Origin: Alphaproteobacteria bacterium
GTDB lineage: Bacteria; Pseudomonadota; Alphaproteobacteria; CAAGCB01; CAG-977
Reading direction: 5' to 3'
Length of the DNA stretch: 64,000 nt
NCBI GenBank assembly: GCA_024413465.1
Contig: JAKSVU010000002.1
Coordinates: 1-64,000 of the forward strand
Below are positions 1-9,432 of this stretch, piece after piece. The notes under the pieces are model-generated. The model saw nothing but the letters and a program-made list of their open reading frames with translations. It had not been told where the DNA came from and searched no databases. The stretch's first letter is position 1; every line of letters starts with the position of its first letter. A program made the position numbers and the translations under genes.

Positions 1-251
1 TAAGATTTTAATATCTGTAATAAAGAACGTCATCATAGCGTTCATCTGCAGATATAGGTGTGTATTTGTCATCCGCAGATCAATGTACTAATTTCTTAGC
101 CATTAGCTATTTTATAATATGATCTTAGAGTACTTTTGTTTTTTTTAACAAAATTCGGGGGCTAATTATTGTAAAAATTTTATCCTTGACCTTTATGGTT
201 AGAGATTGTATTTTACGCGCAAAAGCTTTTTTAATATTATTCGAGAATAAA

Positions 252-1115
252 ATGTCAAATGATTTTCAATCTTTAATTATGAAGTTACAGTCCTTTTGGG
301 CTGATAAAGGATGCTTGATTCTGCAACCTTACGATATGGAAGTAGGGGCAGGCACATTCCATCCTGCAACGATTTTACGTGCTTTGGGACCAGAAAAGTG
401 GAAGGCTGCTTACGTTCAACCTTCTCGTCGTCCTGTAGATGGTAGATATGGTGATAATCCAAACAGATTACAGCACTATTATCAATATCAAGTGATTATG
501 AAACCATCTCCTGAAAACGTTCAAGAATTGTATTTGGACAGCTTGAAATGTTTAGGAATCGATTCTAATCATCATGATATTCGTTTCGTAGAAGATGATT
601 GGGAATCTCCAACGTTAGGAGCTTGGGGATTAGGTTGGGAAGTTTGGTGTGATGGTATGGAAGTTTCTCAATTTACCTATTTCCAACAAGTTGGTGGTTT
701 CGAATGTTCTCCAGTTCCTTCTGAATTAACGTATGGTTTGGAACGCTTGGCGATGTATATTCAAGGTGTTGAAAACGTATATGATTTAGCTTTCAATAGT
801 GAAGGTGTTAAATATGGTGAAGTTTTTCACCAAAATGAAGTTGAATATTCAAAATACAATTTTGAATGTGCTAATACAGAAAAATTATTACAACATTTCA
901 AAGATGCAGAAGCTGAATGTCAAGCTTTGTTAGCTGCAGGTATTCCTTTGCCAGCATACGATCAATGCATAAAAGCATCACATTTGTTTAATTTGCTTGA
1001 TGCAAGAGGTGTTATTTCCGTAACAGAACGCGCTGCTTATATTGGTCGAGTTCGTGCTTTGGCAAAAGGTTGCTGTGAAGGTTGGTTAAAGAGCCGTGGA
1101 CATTTGGAAGGTTAA
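252..1115 (+). CDS. glyQ: Glycyl-tRNA synthetase alpha subunit
   Basis: This is the catalytic alpha subunit of the bacterial alpha2beta2 glycyl-tRNA synthetase, which charges tRNA-Gly in the cytoplasm. The protein is 287 aa and follows the family closely throughout: '[15 protein letters not shown]', '[17 protein letters not shown]', '[10 protein letters not shown]' and '[13 protein letters not shown]' are the class II synthetase core. The open frame extends 22 codons upstream, but the ATG at 252 (MSNDFQSL) matches where GlyQ proteins normally begin. The ribosome site in front of it is weak. glyS starts 2 nt after the stop, so the two subunits are surely co-translated. Confidence 0.97.
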   Translation: MSNDFQSLIMKLQSFWADKGCLILQPYDMEVGAGTFHPATILRALGPEKWKAAYVQPSRRPVDGRYGDNPNRLQHYYQYQVIMKPSPENVQELYLDSLKCLGIDSNHHDIRFVEDDWESPTLGAWGLGWEVWCDGMEVSQFTYFQQVGGFECSPVPSELTYGLERLAMYIQGVENVYDLAFNSEGVKYGEVFHQNEVEYSKYNFECANTEKLLQHFKDAEAECQALLAAGIPLPAYDQCIKASHLFNLLDARGVISVTERAAYIGRVRALAKGCCEGWLKSRGHLEG

Positions 1116-1117
1116 AG

Positions 1118-3271
1118 ATGAGCGAATTTTTTATTGAATTATTTAGTGAAGAAATTCCTGCACGTATGCAAGCTGATGCTGCAGAACACGTAAAAAAGTA
1201 TATTACGGATGCTTTAACTAAACATGAGTTGAAATATGATGAGGTTTATAGCTTTGTTGCTAGTCGTCGCGTAGGATTGGTTGTAAAGGGGTTGCCAGTT
1301 AGCCAAGCTGATTTGGTTGAAGAACGTAAAGGTCCATCTGTAACATCTCCTGAACAGGCTTTAAATGGCTTTTTAAAGTCCACAGGTCTGACAAAAGACC
1401 AATTAGTGACGAAAGAAACTCCGAAGGGAACGTTCTATTTTGCAAACGTTTCTCATAAAGGTCGTCCTACAACGGAAGTGTTACAGGAAACAGTTTCAAC
1501 CATGTTGACAACTTTCCCATGGCCAAAGTCAATGCGTTGGGCAAGTCATGCAGAACATTGGGTTCGTCCACTTCATTCAATGATTTGTTTGTTTGATAGC
1601 GAAGTTATTTCCGTTGAATTTGCAGGTGTTAAATCGTCAAATAAAACTTCAGGTCACAGATTTTTGGCTCCAGCTTCATTTGAAGTTAAAAATTTTGAGG
1701 ATTATGCTCAAAAAATACGCAATGCATTTGTTATTATTGATCCTGAAGAACGGAAAAAGATTATTTCTGAAAAAGCTCATGAATTAGCAAAATCAGCTGG
1801 TTACAAATTATTAGAAGATGCTGGTTTGTTAAATGAAGTTGCTGGATTGGCAGAATATCCAGTTTGTTTAATGGGTAAAATTGACGATGAATTTATGTCT
1901 GTTCCACAAGAAGTTTTGATTACCTCTATGAGAACAAATCAAAAATATTTTTGTATGACAGATGATAATGGCAAAATGGCTCCGCGTTTTGTTGTTGTTT
2001 CAAATATGAAAACAGATGATAACGGGGCTCAAATTATTGCCGGTAACGAACGCGTTTTGCGTGCTAGATTGTCAGATGCTCGTTTCTTTTGGGATGAAGA
2101 CAGAAAACAAAAATTAATTGATAAAGCTGACAGATTATCAGCACGCGTATTCCATGCTAAATTAGGATCAGTTCAAGATAAAATTGAGCGTATGCGTGCT
2201 TTGATGCCTGCTATTGTAAAGTATATTCCTGGTGCAAAAATTGCAGATGCAGATCGTGCTTGTTTGTTATGTAAAGCCGATTTATCAACAGGAATGGTTG
2301 GAGAATTTCCAGAATTACAAGGAATTATGGGCAGATATTATGCTGTACATGATGGGGAAAATGATGCAGTTTGCTCTGCAATTGCAGAACATTATTCACC
2401 ACTTGGTCCAAATGATACGTGTCCATCCAAACCAACAAGTATTGCCGTTGCTTTGGCAGATAAAATTGATACATTAGTTGGTTTCTGGTTGATTGATTTA
2501 AAACCAACAGGATCAAAAGATCCTTTCGCATTAAGACGAGCAGCATTGGGTGTTATTCGTTTAATCGTTGAAAATAAGATTAATTTGCCTTTGATGCAAG
2601 TTTTTGACGAAGCTCGTGCCGTTTATGGCGATTCGATTCAAAGTTCGGTTCAAGAAGCCATGACAAAATCAGAAAAACGTGATGAAAATGGTGAACCAAC
2701 AGTATTAGTCAATTGGTCTGTACGCCAAATGTATTCTTTGATGTCCTTTATTGCAGAAAGATTGAAAGTTGCAATGAAAGATAAAGGTGTACGCCATGAT
2801 TATATTTCTGCTGTTTATAATTTAGGTCGTCAGGATGATTTCCAAACAGTTGATTTAGTTAAAGTTTTAACAAGAGTTGATGCTTTGACTGAATTGTTGG
2901 ATTCAGCTGATGGGGCTGATTTATTAACGGCATATCGTCGTGCTGGAAATATTTTGCGTATTGAAAGTGCTAAAGATAAGCAAGGATATGACGAAACAGC
3001 AGATAAGACGAAATTTATTTTACCAGAAGAGACAACTTTATTTGACGCTTTGGGTAAAATTATGTTAAATAGTTCTTCGAAGATTGCTTCGAATGATTTT
3101 AAAGGGGCTATGGCTGTATTAGCTGAATTACGCGAACCAGTTGATGCTTTCTTTGATAAAGTTCAAGTAAACTGCGAAGATGTTGGACTACGTGCAAATC
3201 GTTTGCGTTTATTATCTATGATTGTAAAAGCAATGAATGCCGTAGCCGATTTTTCAGTAATAGAAGGTTAA
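1118..3271 (+). CDS. glyS: Glycyl-tRNA synthetase beta subunit
   Basis: This is the beta subunit of the tetrameric glycyl-tRNA synthetase, which binds tRNA. It is 717 aa, slightly longer than the E. coli protein (about 690 aa). The N-terminus 'MSEFFIELFSEEIPARMQ' is the hallmark of GlyS, and the middle carries 'LADKIDTLVGFW' and 'GSKDPFALRRAALGVIRL', also diagnostic. The ATG at 1118 is preferred over an upstream in-frame ATG at 1082 that would overlap glyQ; a GGAAGG sequence at the end of glyQ lies 6 nt upstream. It is followed after 18 nt by ppdK, which has its own strong ribosome site. Confidence 0.97.
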   Translation: MSEFFIELFSEEIPARMQADAAEHVKKYITDALTKHELKYDEVYSFVASRRVGLVVKGLPVSQADLVEERKGPSVTSPEQALNGFLKSTGLTKDQLVTKETPKGTFYFANVSHKGRPTTEVLQETVSTMLTTFPWPKSMRWASHAEHWVRPLHSMICLFDSEVISVEFAGVKSSNKTSGHRFLAPASFEVKNFEDYAQKIRNAFVIIDPEERKKIISEKAHELAKSAGYKLLEDAGLLNEVAGLAEYPVCLMGKIDDEFMSVPQEVLITSMRTNQKYFCMTDDNGKMAPRFVVVSNMKTDDNGAQIIAGNERVLRARLSDARFFWDEDRKQKLIDKADRLSARVFHAKLGSVQDKIERMRALMPAIVKYIPGAKIADADRACLLCKADLSTGMVGEFPELQGIMGRYYAVHDGENDAVCSAIAEHYSPLGPNDTCPSKPTSIAVALADKIDTLVGFWLIDLKPTGSKDPFALRRAALGVIRLIVENKINLPLMQVFDEARAVYGDSIQSSVQEAMTKSEKRDENGEPTVLVNWSVRQMYSLMSFIAERLKVAMKDKGVRHDYISAVYNLGRQDDFQTVDLVKVLTRVDALTELLDSADGADLLTAYRRAGNILRIESAKDKQGYDETADKTKFILPEETTLFDALGKIMLNSSSKIASNDFKGAMAVLAELREPVDAFFDKVQVNCEDVGLRANRLRLLSMIVKAMNAVADFSVIEG

Positions 3272-3289
3272 GAGGAGACAACTTACCAA

Positions 3290-5965
3290 ATGACAAAGTG
3301 GGTTTATAAATTCGGCGACGGAAAAGCTGAAGGCCGCGCATCCGACAGAAACTTGTTGGGTGGTAAAGGTGCTAACTTAGCAGAAATGAGTTCTATTGGA
3401 ATTCCAGTTCCTCCAGGATTCACAATTTCTACAGAAGTTTGCACATACTATTATGCAAACAATAAATCATTCCCAAATGATTTGAAAGAACAAGTCGAAG
3501 AAGGGATTAAACATTGTGAAAGTATCGTTGGACGCAAATTTGCAGATCCAGCAAATCCATTGTTATTCTCCGTTCGTTCAGGCGCTCGTATTTCTATGCC
3601 AGGGATGATGGATACAGTTTTGAACCTTGGTTTAAACGATGAAACAGTAAAAGGTTTGGCAAAAGCATCAGGTGATGAACGTTTTGCTTATGACTCATAT
3701 CGTCGTTTCCTCCAAATGTATTCAGACGTTGTTTTAGGCGTAAAACATGAAAACTTTGAACACGTTTTAACAGCTGCTAAAGAAGCAAAAGGCTATAAAT
3801 CTGATACAGATATGAACGTTGACGATTTGAAAGCTTTGATTGTTGAATACAAGAAAATTGGCGAAAAATTCGGCAAACCAGTTCCACAAGATCCAATTGA
3901 ACAATTATGGGGTGGTATTGGCGCTGTGTTCATGAGCTGGATGGTTGATCGTGCTATTTACTATCGTAAGCTGAACGATATTCCTGAAGATTGGGGTACA
4001 GCTGTAAACGTTCAAACAATGGTGTTCGGTAACGCTGGTGATGATTCTGCAACAGGTGTTTGCTTCTCTCGTGACCCTTCAACAGGTAAAAACGCATTCT
4101 ACGGCGAATTCTTGATTAAAGCTCAAGGTGAAGACGTTGTTGCTGGTATTCGTACACCACAACAAATTTCCAAAGAAGGTAAGAAAGAACGTGGTTCTAC
4201 ATTACCTTGCATGGAAGAAGCTATGCCAGATTTGTACAAACAATTGTGCGATATTCGTGAAAAGTTGGAAAAACACTATCACGATATGCAAGATATGGAA
4301 TTCACCATTCAAAATGGTAAATTGTACATGTTACAAACACGTAATGGTAAACGTACAGCAGCTGCTGCAGTTAAGATGGCTGTTGATATGGTTAACGAAG
4401 GCTTGATTGATAAGAAGACAGCTTTATTGCGTGTTGAACCAAAACAATTAGACGATTTATTACACCCAACATTAGATCCAAAAGCTAAAAAAGAAGCTAT
4501 TAAAGACGGTCGTTTGTTGACACAAGCTTTGAATGCTTCTCCAGGTGCTGCTGTAGGTCAGGTTGTATTCTCAGCTGATGATGCAGAAAAATGGGCAGCT
4601 GCAGGTAAAAAGGTTGTTCTCGTTCGTGTTGAAACATCTCCAGAAGACATTCACGGAATGCATTCTTCTCAAGGTATCTTGACAGCACGCGGTGGTATGA
4701 CATCTCACGCAGCAGTTGTTGCTCGTGGTATGGGCACACCAGCTGTTTGCGGTGCTTCTGACGTTAAAGTTGATTACGCTGCAAAAACAATGAATATCAA
4801 AGGTGTCACAGTTAAGGAAGGTGACGTTATCACATTAGACGGTACAACCGGTGAAGTGATTAACGGTGCTATTGCATTGAAAGATGCTGAATTAACAGGT
4901 GATTTCGGTTTGTTCATGGGTTGGGCTGACGAAGTACGTAAATTGAAAGTTCGTACAAATGCAGATACACCTCGTGATGCTGCAAAAGCTATGGAATTCG
5001 GTGCACAAGGTATTGGTTTGTGCCGTACAGAACATATGTTCTTTGATCCAATGCGTATTAAACACATGCGCGAAATGATTTTGGCAGAAACAGAAGAAGC
5101 ACGTCGTGCTGCTTTGGCTAAGTTGTTGCCATATCAACGTGAAGACTTCAAAGAATTGTATGTTGCATTGCAAGGTCAACCAGTAAACATTCGTTTATTG
5201 GATCCACCATTACATGAATTCTTACCACAAAACGAAGCTGACCAAGCAGAAATTGCTCGTGAATTAGGTATTTCTGTTGATGCTGTTAAAGCTCGTGTAA
5301 ATCAATTACACGAAGCAAACCCAATGTTAGGTTTGCGTGGTTGCCGTTTAGGTATCACATACCCAGAAATTACAGAAATGCAAGCTCAAGCTATTTTTGA
5401 AGCTGCAGTTGAAGCAACAAAAGTTTTGGGTAAACAAGTAGAACCAGAAATTATGGTTCCATTAATTGATACAAAGAAAGAATTGGATTTAGTTAAAGCT
5501 TCTATCGATAAGATGGCCGCTTTAGTTATGGATAAAGCTGGTAAGTTCCCTTACCACGTTGGTACAATGATTGAAATGCCACGTGCTGCTTTGACAGCTG
5601 ATAAAGTTGCTGAAACAGCAGAATACTTCTCATTCGGTACAAACGATTTGACACAAACAACATTAGGTATGAGCCGCGATGACGCTGGTGCTTTCTTACC
5701 TGATTACGTTGCTAAAGGTATCTTTGCAAAAGATCCATTCAAATCAATCGATGAAGAAGGTGTTGGTCAATTAGTCGAAATGGCTGCTGAAAAAGGCCGT
5801 AAGACACGTCCAAACATCAAATTGGGTATTTGTGGTGAACACGGTGGTGATCCTGCTACAATTGACTTCTGTCATCGTGTAGGATTGACATACGTTTCTT
5901 GTTCTCCATTCCGCGTACCAATCGCACGCTTGGCAGCAGCTCAAGCAGCAGTACGTAATGCTTAA
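3290..5965 (+). CDS. ppdK: Pyruvate phosphate dikinase
   Basis: PPDK interconverts pyruvate, ATP and phosphate with phosphoenolpyruvate, AMP and pyrophosphate. At 891 aa it is full length. The N-terminal ATP-grasp domain shows 'LLGGKGANLAEMSSIGIPVPPGFTI', the phosphohistidine swivel domain shows 'GGMTSHAAVVARGMG' with the phospho-accepting His, and the C-terminal PEP-binding barrel ends with 'LGICGEHGGDP', carrying the catalytic Cys. A GAGGAG ribosome site lies upstream of the ATG. It sits just after glyQS, an arrangement common in Alphaproteobacteria, and is closed by a strong terminator. A phosphofructokinase with a mixed ATP/PPi signature lies at 45.7 kb, so PPi may matter in this organism's glycolysis. 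Confidence 0.97.
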   Translation: MTKWVYKFGDGKAEGRASDRNLLGGKGANLAEMSSIGIPVPPGFTISTEVCTYYYANNKSFPNDLKEQVEEGIKHCESIVGRKFADPANPLLFSVRSGARISMPGMMDTVLNLGLNDETVKGLAKASGDERFAYDSYRRFLQMYSDVVLGVKHENFEHVLTAAKEAKGYKSDTDMNVDDLKALIVEYKKIGEKFGKPVPQDPIEQLWGGIGAVFMSWMVDRAIYYRKLNDIPEDWGTAVNVQTMVFGNAGDDSATGVCFSRDPSTGKNAFYGEFLIKAQGEDVVAGIRTPQQISKEGKKERGSTLPCMEEAMPDLYKQLCDIREKLEKHYHDMQDMEFTIQNGKLYMLQTRNGKRTAAAAVKMAVDMVNEGLIDKKTALLRVEPKQLDDLLHPTLDPKAKKEAIKDGRLLTQALNASPGAAVGQVVFSADDAEKWAAAGKKVVLVRVETSPEDIHGMHSSQGILTARGGMTSHAAVVARGMGTPAVCGASDVKVDYAAKTMNIKGVTVKEGDVITLDGTTGEVINGAIALKDAELTGDFGLFMGWADEVRKLKVRTNADTPRDAAKAMEFGAQGIGLCRTEHMFFDPMRIKHMREMILAETEEARRAALAKLLPYQREDFKELYVALQGQPVNIRLLDPPLHEFLPQNEADQAEIARELGISVDAVKARVNQLHEANPMLGLRGCRLGITYPEITEMQAQAIFEAAVEATKVLGKQVEPEIMVPLIDTKKELDLVKASIDKMAALVMDKAGKFPYHVGTMIEMPRAALTADKVAETAEYFSFGTNDLTQTTLGMSRDDAGAFLPDYVAKGIFAKDPFKSIDEEGVGQLVEMAAEKGRKTRPNIKLGICGEHGGDPATIDFCHRVGLTYVSCSPFRVPIARLAAAQAAVRNA

Positions 5966-5989
5966 TTGAGAATTTAATTCGAAAAAAGA

Positions 5990-6018
5990 CGCCCTGGATT
6001 TTCCAGGGCGTTTTTTTT
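5990..6018 (+). terminator. Rho-independent terminator after ppdK
   Basis: A perfect 9-bp stem (CGCCCTGGA / TCCAGGGCG, 5990-5998 with 6002-6010) with a 3-nt loop is followed directly by eight T. It begins 25 nt after the ppdK stop and closes the glyQS-ppdK unit. Confidence 0.93.
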
Positions 6019-6127
6019 AGCTAATTATTTCTTTGAAAAACAATAAAAATAAGTTTATATTGCACTCTTAAATCAAATGTTCTTTTGAACAATTTTCTCT
6101 TCCTAAAAATGCTAAAAAAGGTTTTGT

Positions 6128-7579
6128 ATGTTATTTAATTCGCTTGTATATATATTTGTATTTTTACCGCTAGTATTTATTTTGTACTATTATGTTATTT
6201 CAAAAAGATTGATTGTTTTTTCAAAAGCAATTCTTGTTATAGCATCTTTGCTTTTTTATGCATGGTGGAATATTGATTATTTATCACTTATTTTAATATC
6301 AATTTGTGTAAATTATGCAATAGGTTCAGAGATATCAAAAGTAAATGAAGGACAAAATAATAGAATAAAAAATAAATCGCTTTTAATTTTTGGAATTGTT
6401 TTTGACATATCTGCATTGGCTTATTTTAAGTATTTCAATTTTATTTTGGATAATATAAATCTAATTTTTTCATCACAATATTCTTTTCAAAAAATTGCAT
6501 TGCCATTAGCAATTTCATTTTTTACATTTCAACAAATTGCCTATTTGGTAGATAGTTATCATGGTATAACAAAAGAATATGATTTTTTGACATATGCTTT
6601 ATTTGTTTGTTTTTTTCCTCAATTGATAGCAGGTCCTATTGTGACACATGGAGAAATGATTCCTCAATTTAAAAATACAAAAAATTTAGCAAAAAATTAT
6701 AGAAATTATAGCTATGGAATTATTATATTTTTGATAGGGTTATTTAAAAAAGTAGTAATTGCAGATCATTTTGCACAATTTGCGACGCTTGGTTTTGATG
6801 AAATTAAAGAGCTAACTATTTTTGGAGGGTGGTTCACATCATTATCCTATACAATACAAATTTATTTTGATTTTAGTGGTTATTGCGATATGGCAATGGG
6901 AAGTGCTTTGTTTTTCAATATCAATCTTCCAATTAACTTTAATAGTCCATATAAAGCCTTAAATATAGCAGATTTTTGGCGTAGATGGCATATGACATTG
7001 ACTCGCTTTTTAAAGAATTACGTATATATACCTTTAGGTGGAAATCGAGTTTCAGAATTAAGAACTTATTTGAATATATTTATAATATATCTTATTAGTG
7101 GTATTTGGCATGGTGCAGCGTGGACGTTCATTGTTTGGGGGATATTACATGGTTTTGCAAATATCATATGTAGATTATGGAGTAAAACAAGTCTGCATTT
7201 ACCAAAATGGATAGCGTGGTTAATAACGTTTAATTTTATCAATTGTGCATGGGTCTTATTCAGAGCAAAAACATTTGGAGATGCAATAAAGATTTTTAAG
7301 TCGATGGTTGATTTTTCATCGATTGCAAAGTTAACCTCTTTTCATGCAAAAGATTTATTTCCAATGTTTAATATTCATTCAAAAGATTACATATATTTAA
7401 TTTTTATTTTGATAATGTGTGTTACATTGCCAAACTCTATAGAATTATTGAAAAAAATAAAATTTAAATCAGAAAAAATGAGCATCATTTATGGTAGCAT
7501 ACTAGGATTTGTAATGTTGGGTATACTCATAAAAATGATAGTTATTCCATATTCTGAATTTATATATTTCAATTTTTAG
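6128..7579 (+). CDS. MBOAT-family membrane O-acyltransferase (AlgI-like)
   Basis: A polytopic membrane protein (483 aa) of the membrane-bound O-acyltransferase family, the AlgI/PatA branch that moves acyl (usually acetyl) groups across the inner membrane to exported polymers. Family signatures are clear: 'LFYAWWNIDYLSLI' near residue 40, 'DFWRRWHMTLTRFLKNYVYI' and 'PLGGNRVS' in the centre, and 'GIWHGAAWTFIVWGILHG' containing the catalytic His. An AAGG ribosome site precedes the ATG. The next gene starts 13 nt downstream and encodes an SGNH-like partner, so the two probably form one acyl-transfer machine. The polymer acylated cannot be read from the sequence. A second such pair lies at 36.2-38.9 kb on the other strand. 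Confidence 0.93.
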   Translation: MLFNSLVYIFVFLPLVFILYYYVISKRLIVFSKAILVIASLLFYAWWNIDYLSLILISICVNYAIGSEISKVNEGQNNRIKNKSLLIFGIVFDISALAYFKYFNFILDNINLIFSSQYSFQKIALPLAISFFTFQQIAYLVDSYHGITKEYDFLTYALFVCFFPQLIAGPIVTHGEMIPQFKNTKNLAKNYRNYSYGIIIFLIGLFKKVVIADHFAQFATLGFDEIKELTIFGGWFTSLSYTIQIYFDFSGYCDMAMGSALFFNINLPINFNSPYKALNIADFWRRWHMTLTRFLKNYVYIPLGGNRVSELRTYLNIFIIYLISGIWHGAAWTFIVWGILHGFANIICRLWSKTSLHLPKWIAWLITFNFINCAWVLFRAKTFGDAIKIFKSMVDFSSIAKLTSFHAKDLFPMFNIHSKDYIYLIFILIMCVTLPNSIELLKKIKFKSEKMSIIYGSILGFVMLGILIKMIVIPYSEFIYFNF

Positions 7580-7592
7580 AAGGAGTAAGCAG

Positions 7593-8675
7593 ATGTACAA
7601 AAAATTTATTTGCTCTTTTATATTAAGTTTTATTTTTGGAATTATTTTTTTGGGAGCGTTTGTTTATTTAAGAGATCCTTATATGATGTTTCATAAACGT
7701 TGGTTTTCCCCAGTAAATAAAATAACTTCAGATGAACGTAAACAAATATATGGTTTATCTAAATTTATGGAGTATGATAGTGTTATTTTAGGAACATCTA
7801 TGTTATTGAACACATCTGCGAAGGATGCTAGTAAGCTTTTGGATGGTACTTTTTTCAATTTATCTTTTTCAGGAGCCAATCCTTTGGAAAAAGCTTTTGT
7901 TTTTAAAAATATTATTAAATCAAAAAAAATTAAAAAGGTTTTAGGTAGTTTGGATTGGTATTTTACGGATAATATAGATTTTTATGAATCAAGTTTCAAT
8001 AAAGAGCTTTACGAAGATAAATTTGTTGGATTTTTAAAAGCCCATTTGGATAAAAATGCTGTAAAATGTCTTTTTTTCTTAAAGAAAAGATGTGATTATA
8101 AAAAAGTTGATTTAGATATGCCTTTTGCTTGGAAAAATGAGTACAAATATAAAAGGCGTTTTGGTGGTTTTGAAAATTGGTTAAGATATAGACATGAAGA
8201 TAAAAGAATTGAGGGTGCTTTAAATTCTATAAAAAAGAATGATGGTTCTACTTTTGATTTTAATTTGTATATTCAAGGAATTCAAAAATGGACATTAGAT
8301 ATTGCAGCAGAAAATCCAAATATCCAATTTTATCTAATAGTTCCTCCATATAGTGCTTTATACTTGTCAACAGTGAAAAATTTAAATGAAGGTATGAAAC
8401 AAGTACAAGATTATTTATATTCTGTTGTCGAAAAATATGAAAATATAAAAATCTTTTGGTTCTATGATAAAGATTTCGTTTTTGATATAGCAAATTATAT
8501 GGATTTAACGCATTATAGCCCGGAAATAAATTCTTATATGCTAGAACAAATAAGTAAAGGTAATGATTTACTTACAAAACAAAATATAAAAAAACGATTT
8601 GATTCATTTTTGAAAAATTTAAAAAGTTCGACAAATCTATTTATATTAATCAAATATAATAGTTTTTTTGTGTAA
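7593..8675 (+). CDS. Membrane-anchored SGNH-like partner of the MBOAT
   Basis: A 360-aa protein with one N-terminal membrane anchor (about residues 5-28) and the rest probably periplasmic. It has the look of an SGNH/GDSL-type acyltransferase or esterase: 'VILGTSMLLNTSAK' near residue 65 would carry the nucleophile Ser, and 'DLTHYSPE' near the C-terminus supplies the Asp-x-x-His pair. Similar proteins accompany MBOAT genes, as AlgJ/AlgX accompany AlgI or PatB accompanies PatA. A strong AAGGAG site lies 7 nt before the ATG. The 3' end converges with the LOG gene, leaving only 3 nt between stops. Function is inferred from fold signature and context; the substrate is unknown. Confidence 0.75.
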   Translation: MYKKFICSFILSFIFGIIFLGAFVYLRDPYMMFHKRWFSPVNKITSDERKQIYGLSKFMEYDSVILGTSMLLNTSAKDASKLLDGTFFNLSFSGANPLEKAFVFKNIIKSKKIKKVLGSLDWYFTDNIDFYESSFNKELYEDKFVGFLKAHLDKNAVKCLFFLKKRCDYKKVDLDMPFAWKNEYKYKRRFGGFENWLRYRHEDKRIEGALNSIKKNDGSTFDFNLYIQGIQKWTLDIAAENPNIQFYLIVPPYSALYLSTVKNLNEGMKQVQDYLYSVVEKYENIKIFWFYDKDFVFDIANYMDLTHYSPEINSYMLEQISKGNDLLTKQNIKKRFDSFLKNLKSSTNLFILIKYNSFFV

Positions 8676-8678
8676 ATT

Positions 8679-9236
8679 TTATTCAGCTAATTCTTTGCAA
8701 ATTGCAGGTAAAATTTCTTCTGGTGTATTGACGTATGTAACTAAGTTACGATGCTTTTCATCTGCGTATCCACAACGGATTAATCCATCAATAATTTCTT
8801 TGAACGGATTCCAAAAGCCATTTATATTGCACAATATAATAGGTTTATTAATTTCATTGATTTGTTTTAATGTAACAACTTCAAAAATTTCATCTAGCGT
8901 TCCAATCCCACCTGGAAAACCAACGAAAGCATCTGCTGTTTGGAACATGACATCTTTTCGTTCATGTAATGACGGATAAACTCGTAAATTCGTTAGGTCG
9001 AAACTTTGTTTTTCAAGGGATTGTAATAAAGAATTGATTACTCCGGTAACAATTCCTCCTTTTGATAAAGCTCCTTTTGCGACAGCCCCCATCATGCCGG
9101 TATGTCCAGCTCCATAGATAAGTTCTATATGTTCTTCGCCGAGTATTTCACCGAATTTTGTAATTGCATTGATGTATTTAGGATCATTTCCGTTTCTTGA
9201 ACCACAAAAAACACCAACAGCGTTTAGTTTAGTCAT
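8679..9236 (-). CDS. LOG-family nucleoside monophosphate phosphoribohydrolase
   Basis: A 185-aa member of the LOG ('lonely guy'/YvdD) family, cytoplasmic enzymes that hydrolyse AMP-type nucleotides, or cytokinin nucleotides, to the free base and ribose 5-phosphate. The family motif 'PGGIGTLDEIFE' is intact, preceded by 'HERKDVMFQTADAF' with the substrate-binding Arg-Lys. 'GAGHTGMMGAVA' is the glycine-rich nucleotide loop near residue 40. Length is typical. It is a single gene on the minus strand, convergent with the MBOAT partner gene and separated from the genes upstream by a terminator hairpin at 9317-9347. Often misannotated as a lysine decarboxylase; no decarboxylase features are present. 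Confidence 0.92.
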   Translation of the reverse strand: MTKLNAVGVFCGSRNGNDPKYINAITKFGEILGEEHIELIYGAGHTGMMGAVAKGALSKGGIVTGVINSLLQSLEKQSFDLTNLRVYPSLHERKDVMFQTADAFVGFPGGIGTLDEIFEVVTLKQINEINKPIILCNINGFWNPFKEIIDGLIRCGYADEKHRNLVTYVNTPEEILPAICKELAE

Positions 9237-9316
9237 ATTTATATTCCTTTATTCAGTTTAATATATTGATATTATTATAAAGCATCGAAAGTTAAAGATT
9301 GTTAAACGATTAAGAA

Positions 9317-9347
9317 AAACGGATGACTGTAATACAATCATCCGTTT
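9317..9347 (-). terminator. Hairpin terminator downstream of the CYTH-like gene
   Basis: A 10-bp stem (9317-9326 with 9338-9347) extended by a further 3 bp after one mismatch, closed by a 3-nt loop. Read on the minus strand the descending arm runs into a T-rich tract, so it fits as terminator of the 10.5-9.4 kb pair. It also isolates that pair from the LOG gene. Confidence 0.7.
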
Positions 9348-9432
9348 GAGTGAGCCTATTTATTTATCTGAATGTACCTCCTGTTACCTATAAGACGATT
9401 CAGAATAAAAATAGTTACAAAAAAATATTTTT

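Noticed and set aside
1-251. tRNA or other RNA gene at the left end
   Set aside because: No cloverleaf, T-loop consensus or stable hairpin could be recognised; only a short imperfect repeat (CATCTGCAGAT / CATCCGCAGAT) is present.
4500-5179. Minus-strand frames inside ppdK
   Set aside because: They are shadows of a conserved, codon-biased gene and resemble nothing.
8668-8979. Plus-strand reading frame across the LOG gene
   Set aside because: It lies entirely opposite to a well-conserved LOG gene and shows no motif; it is a shadow frame.
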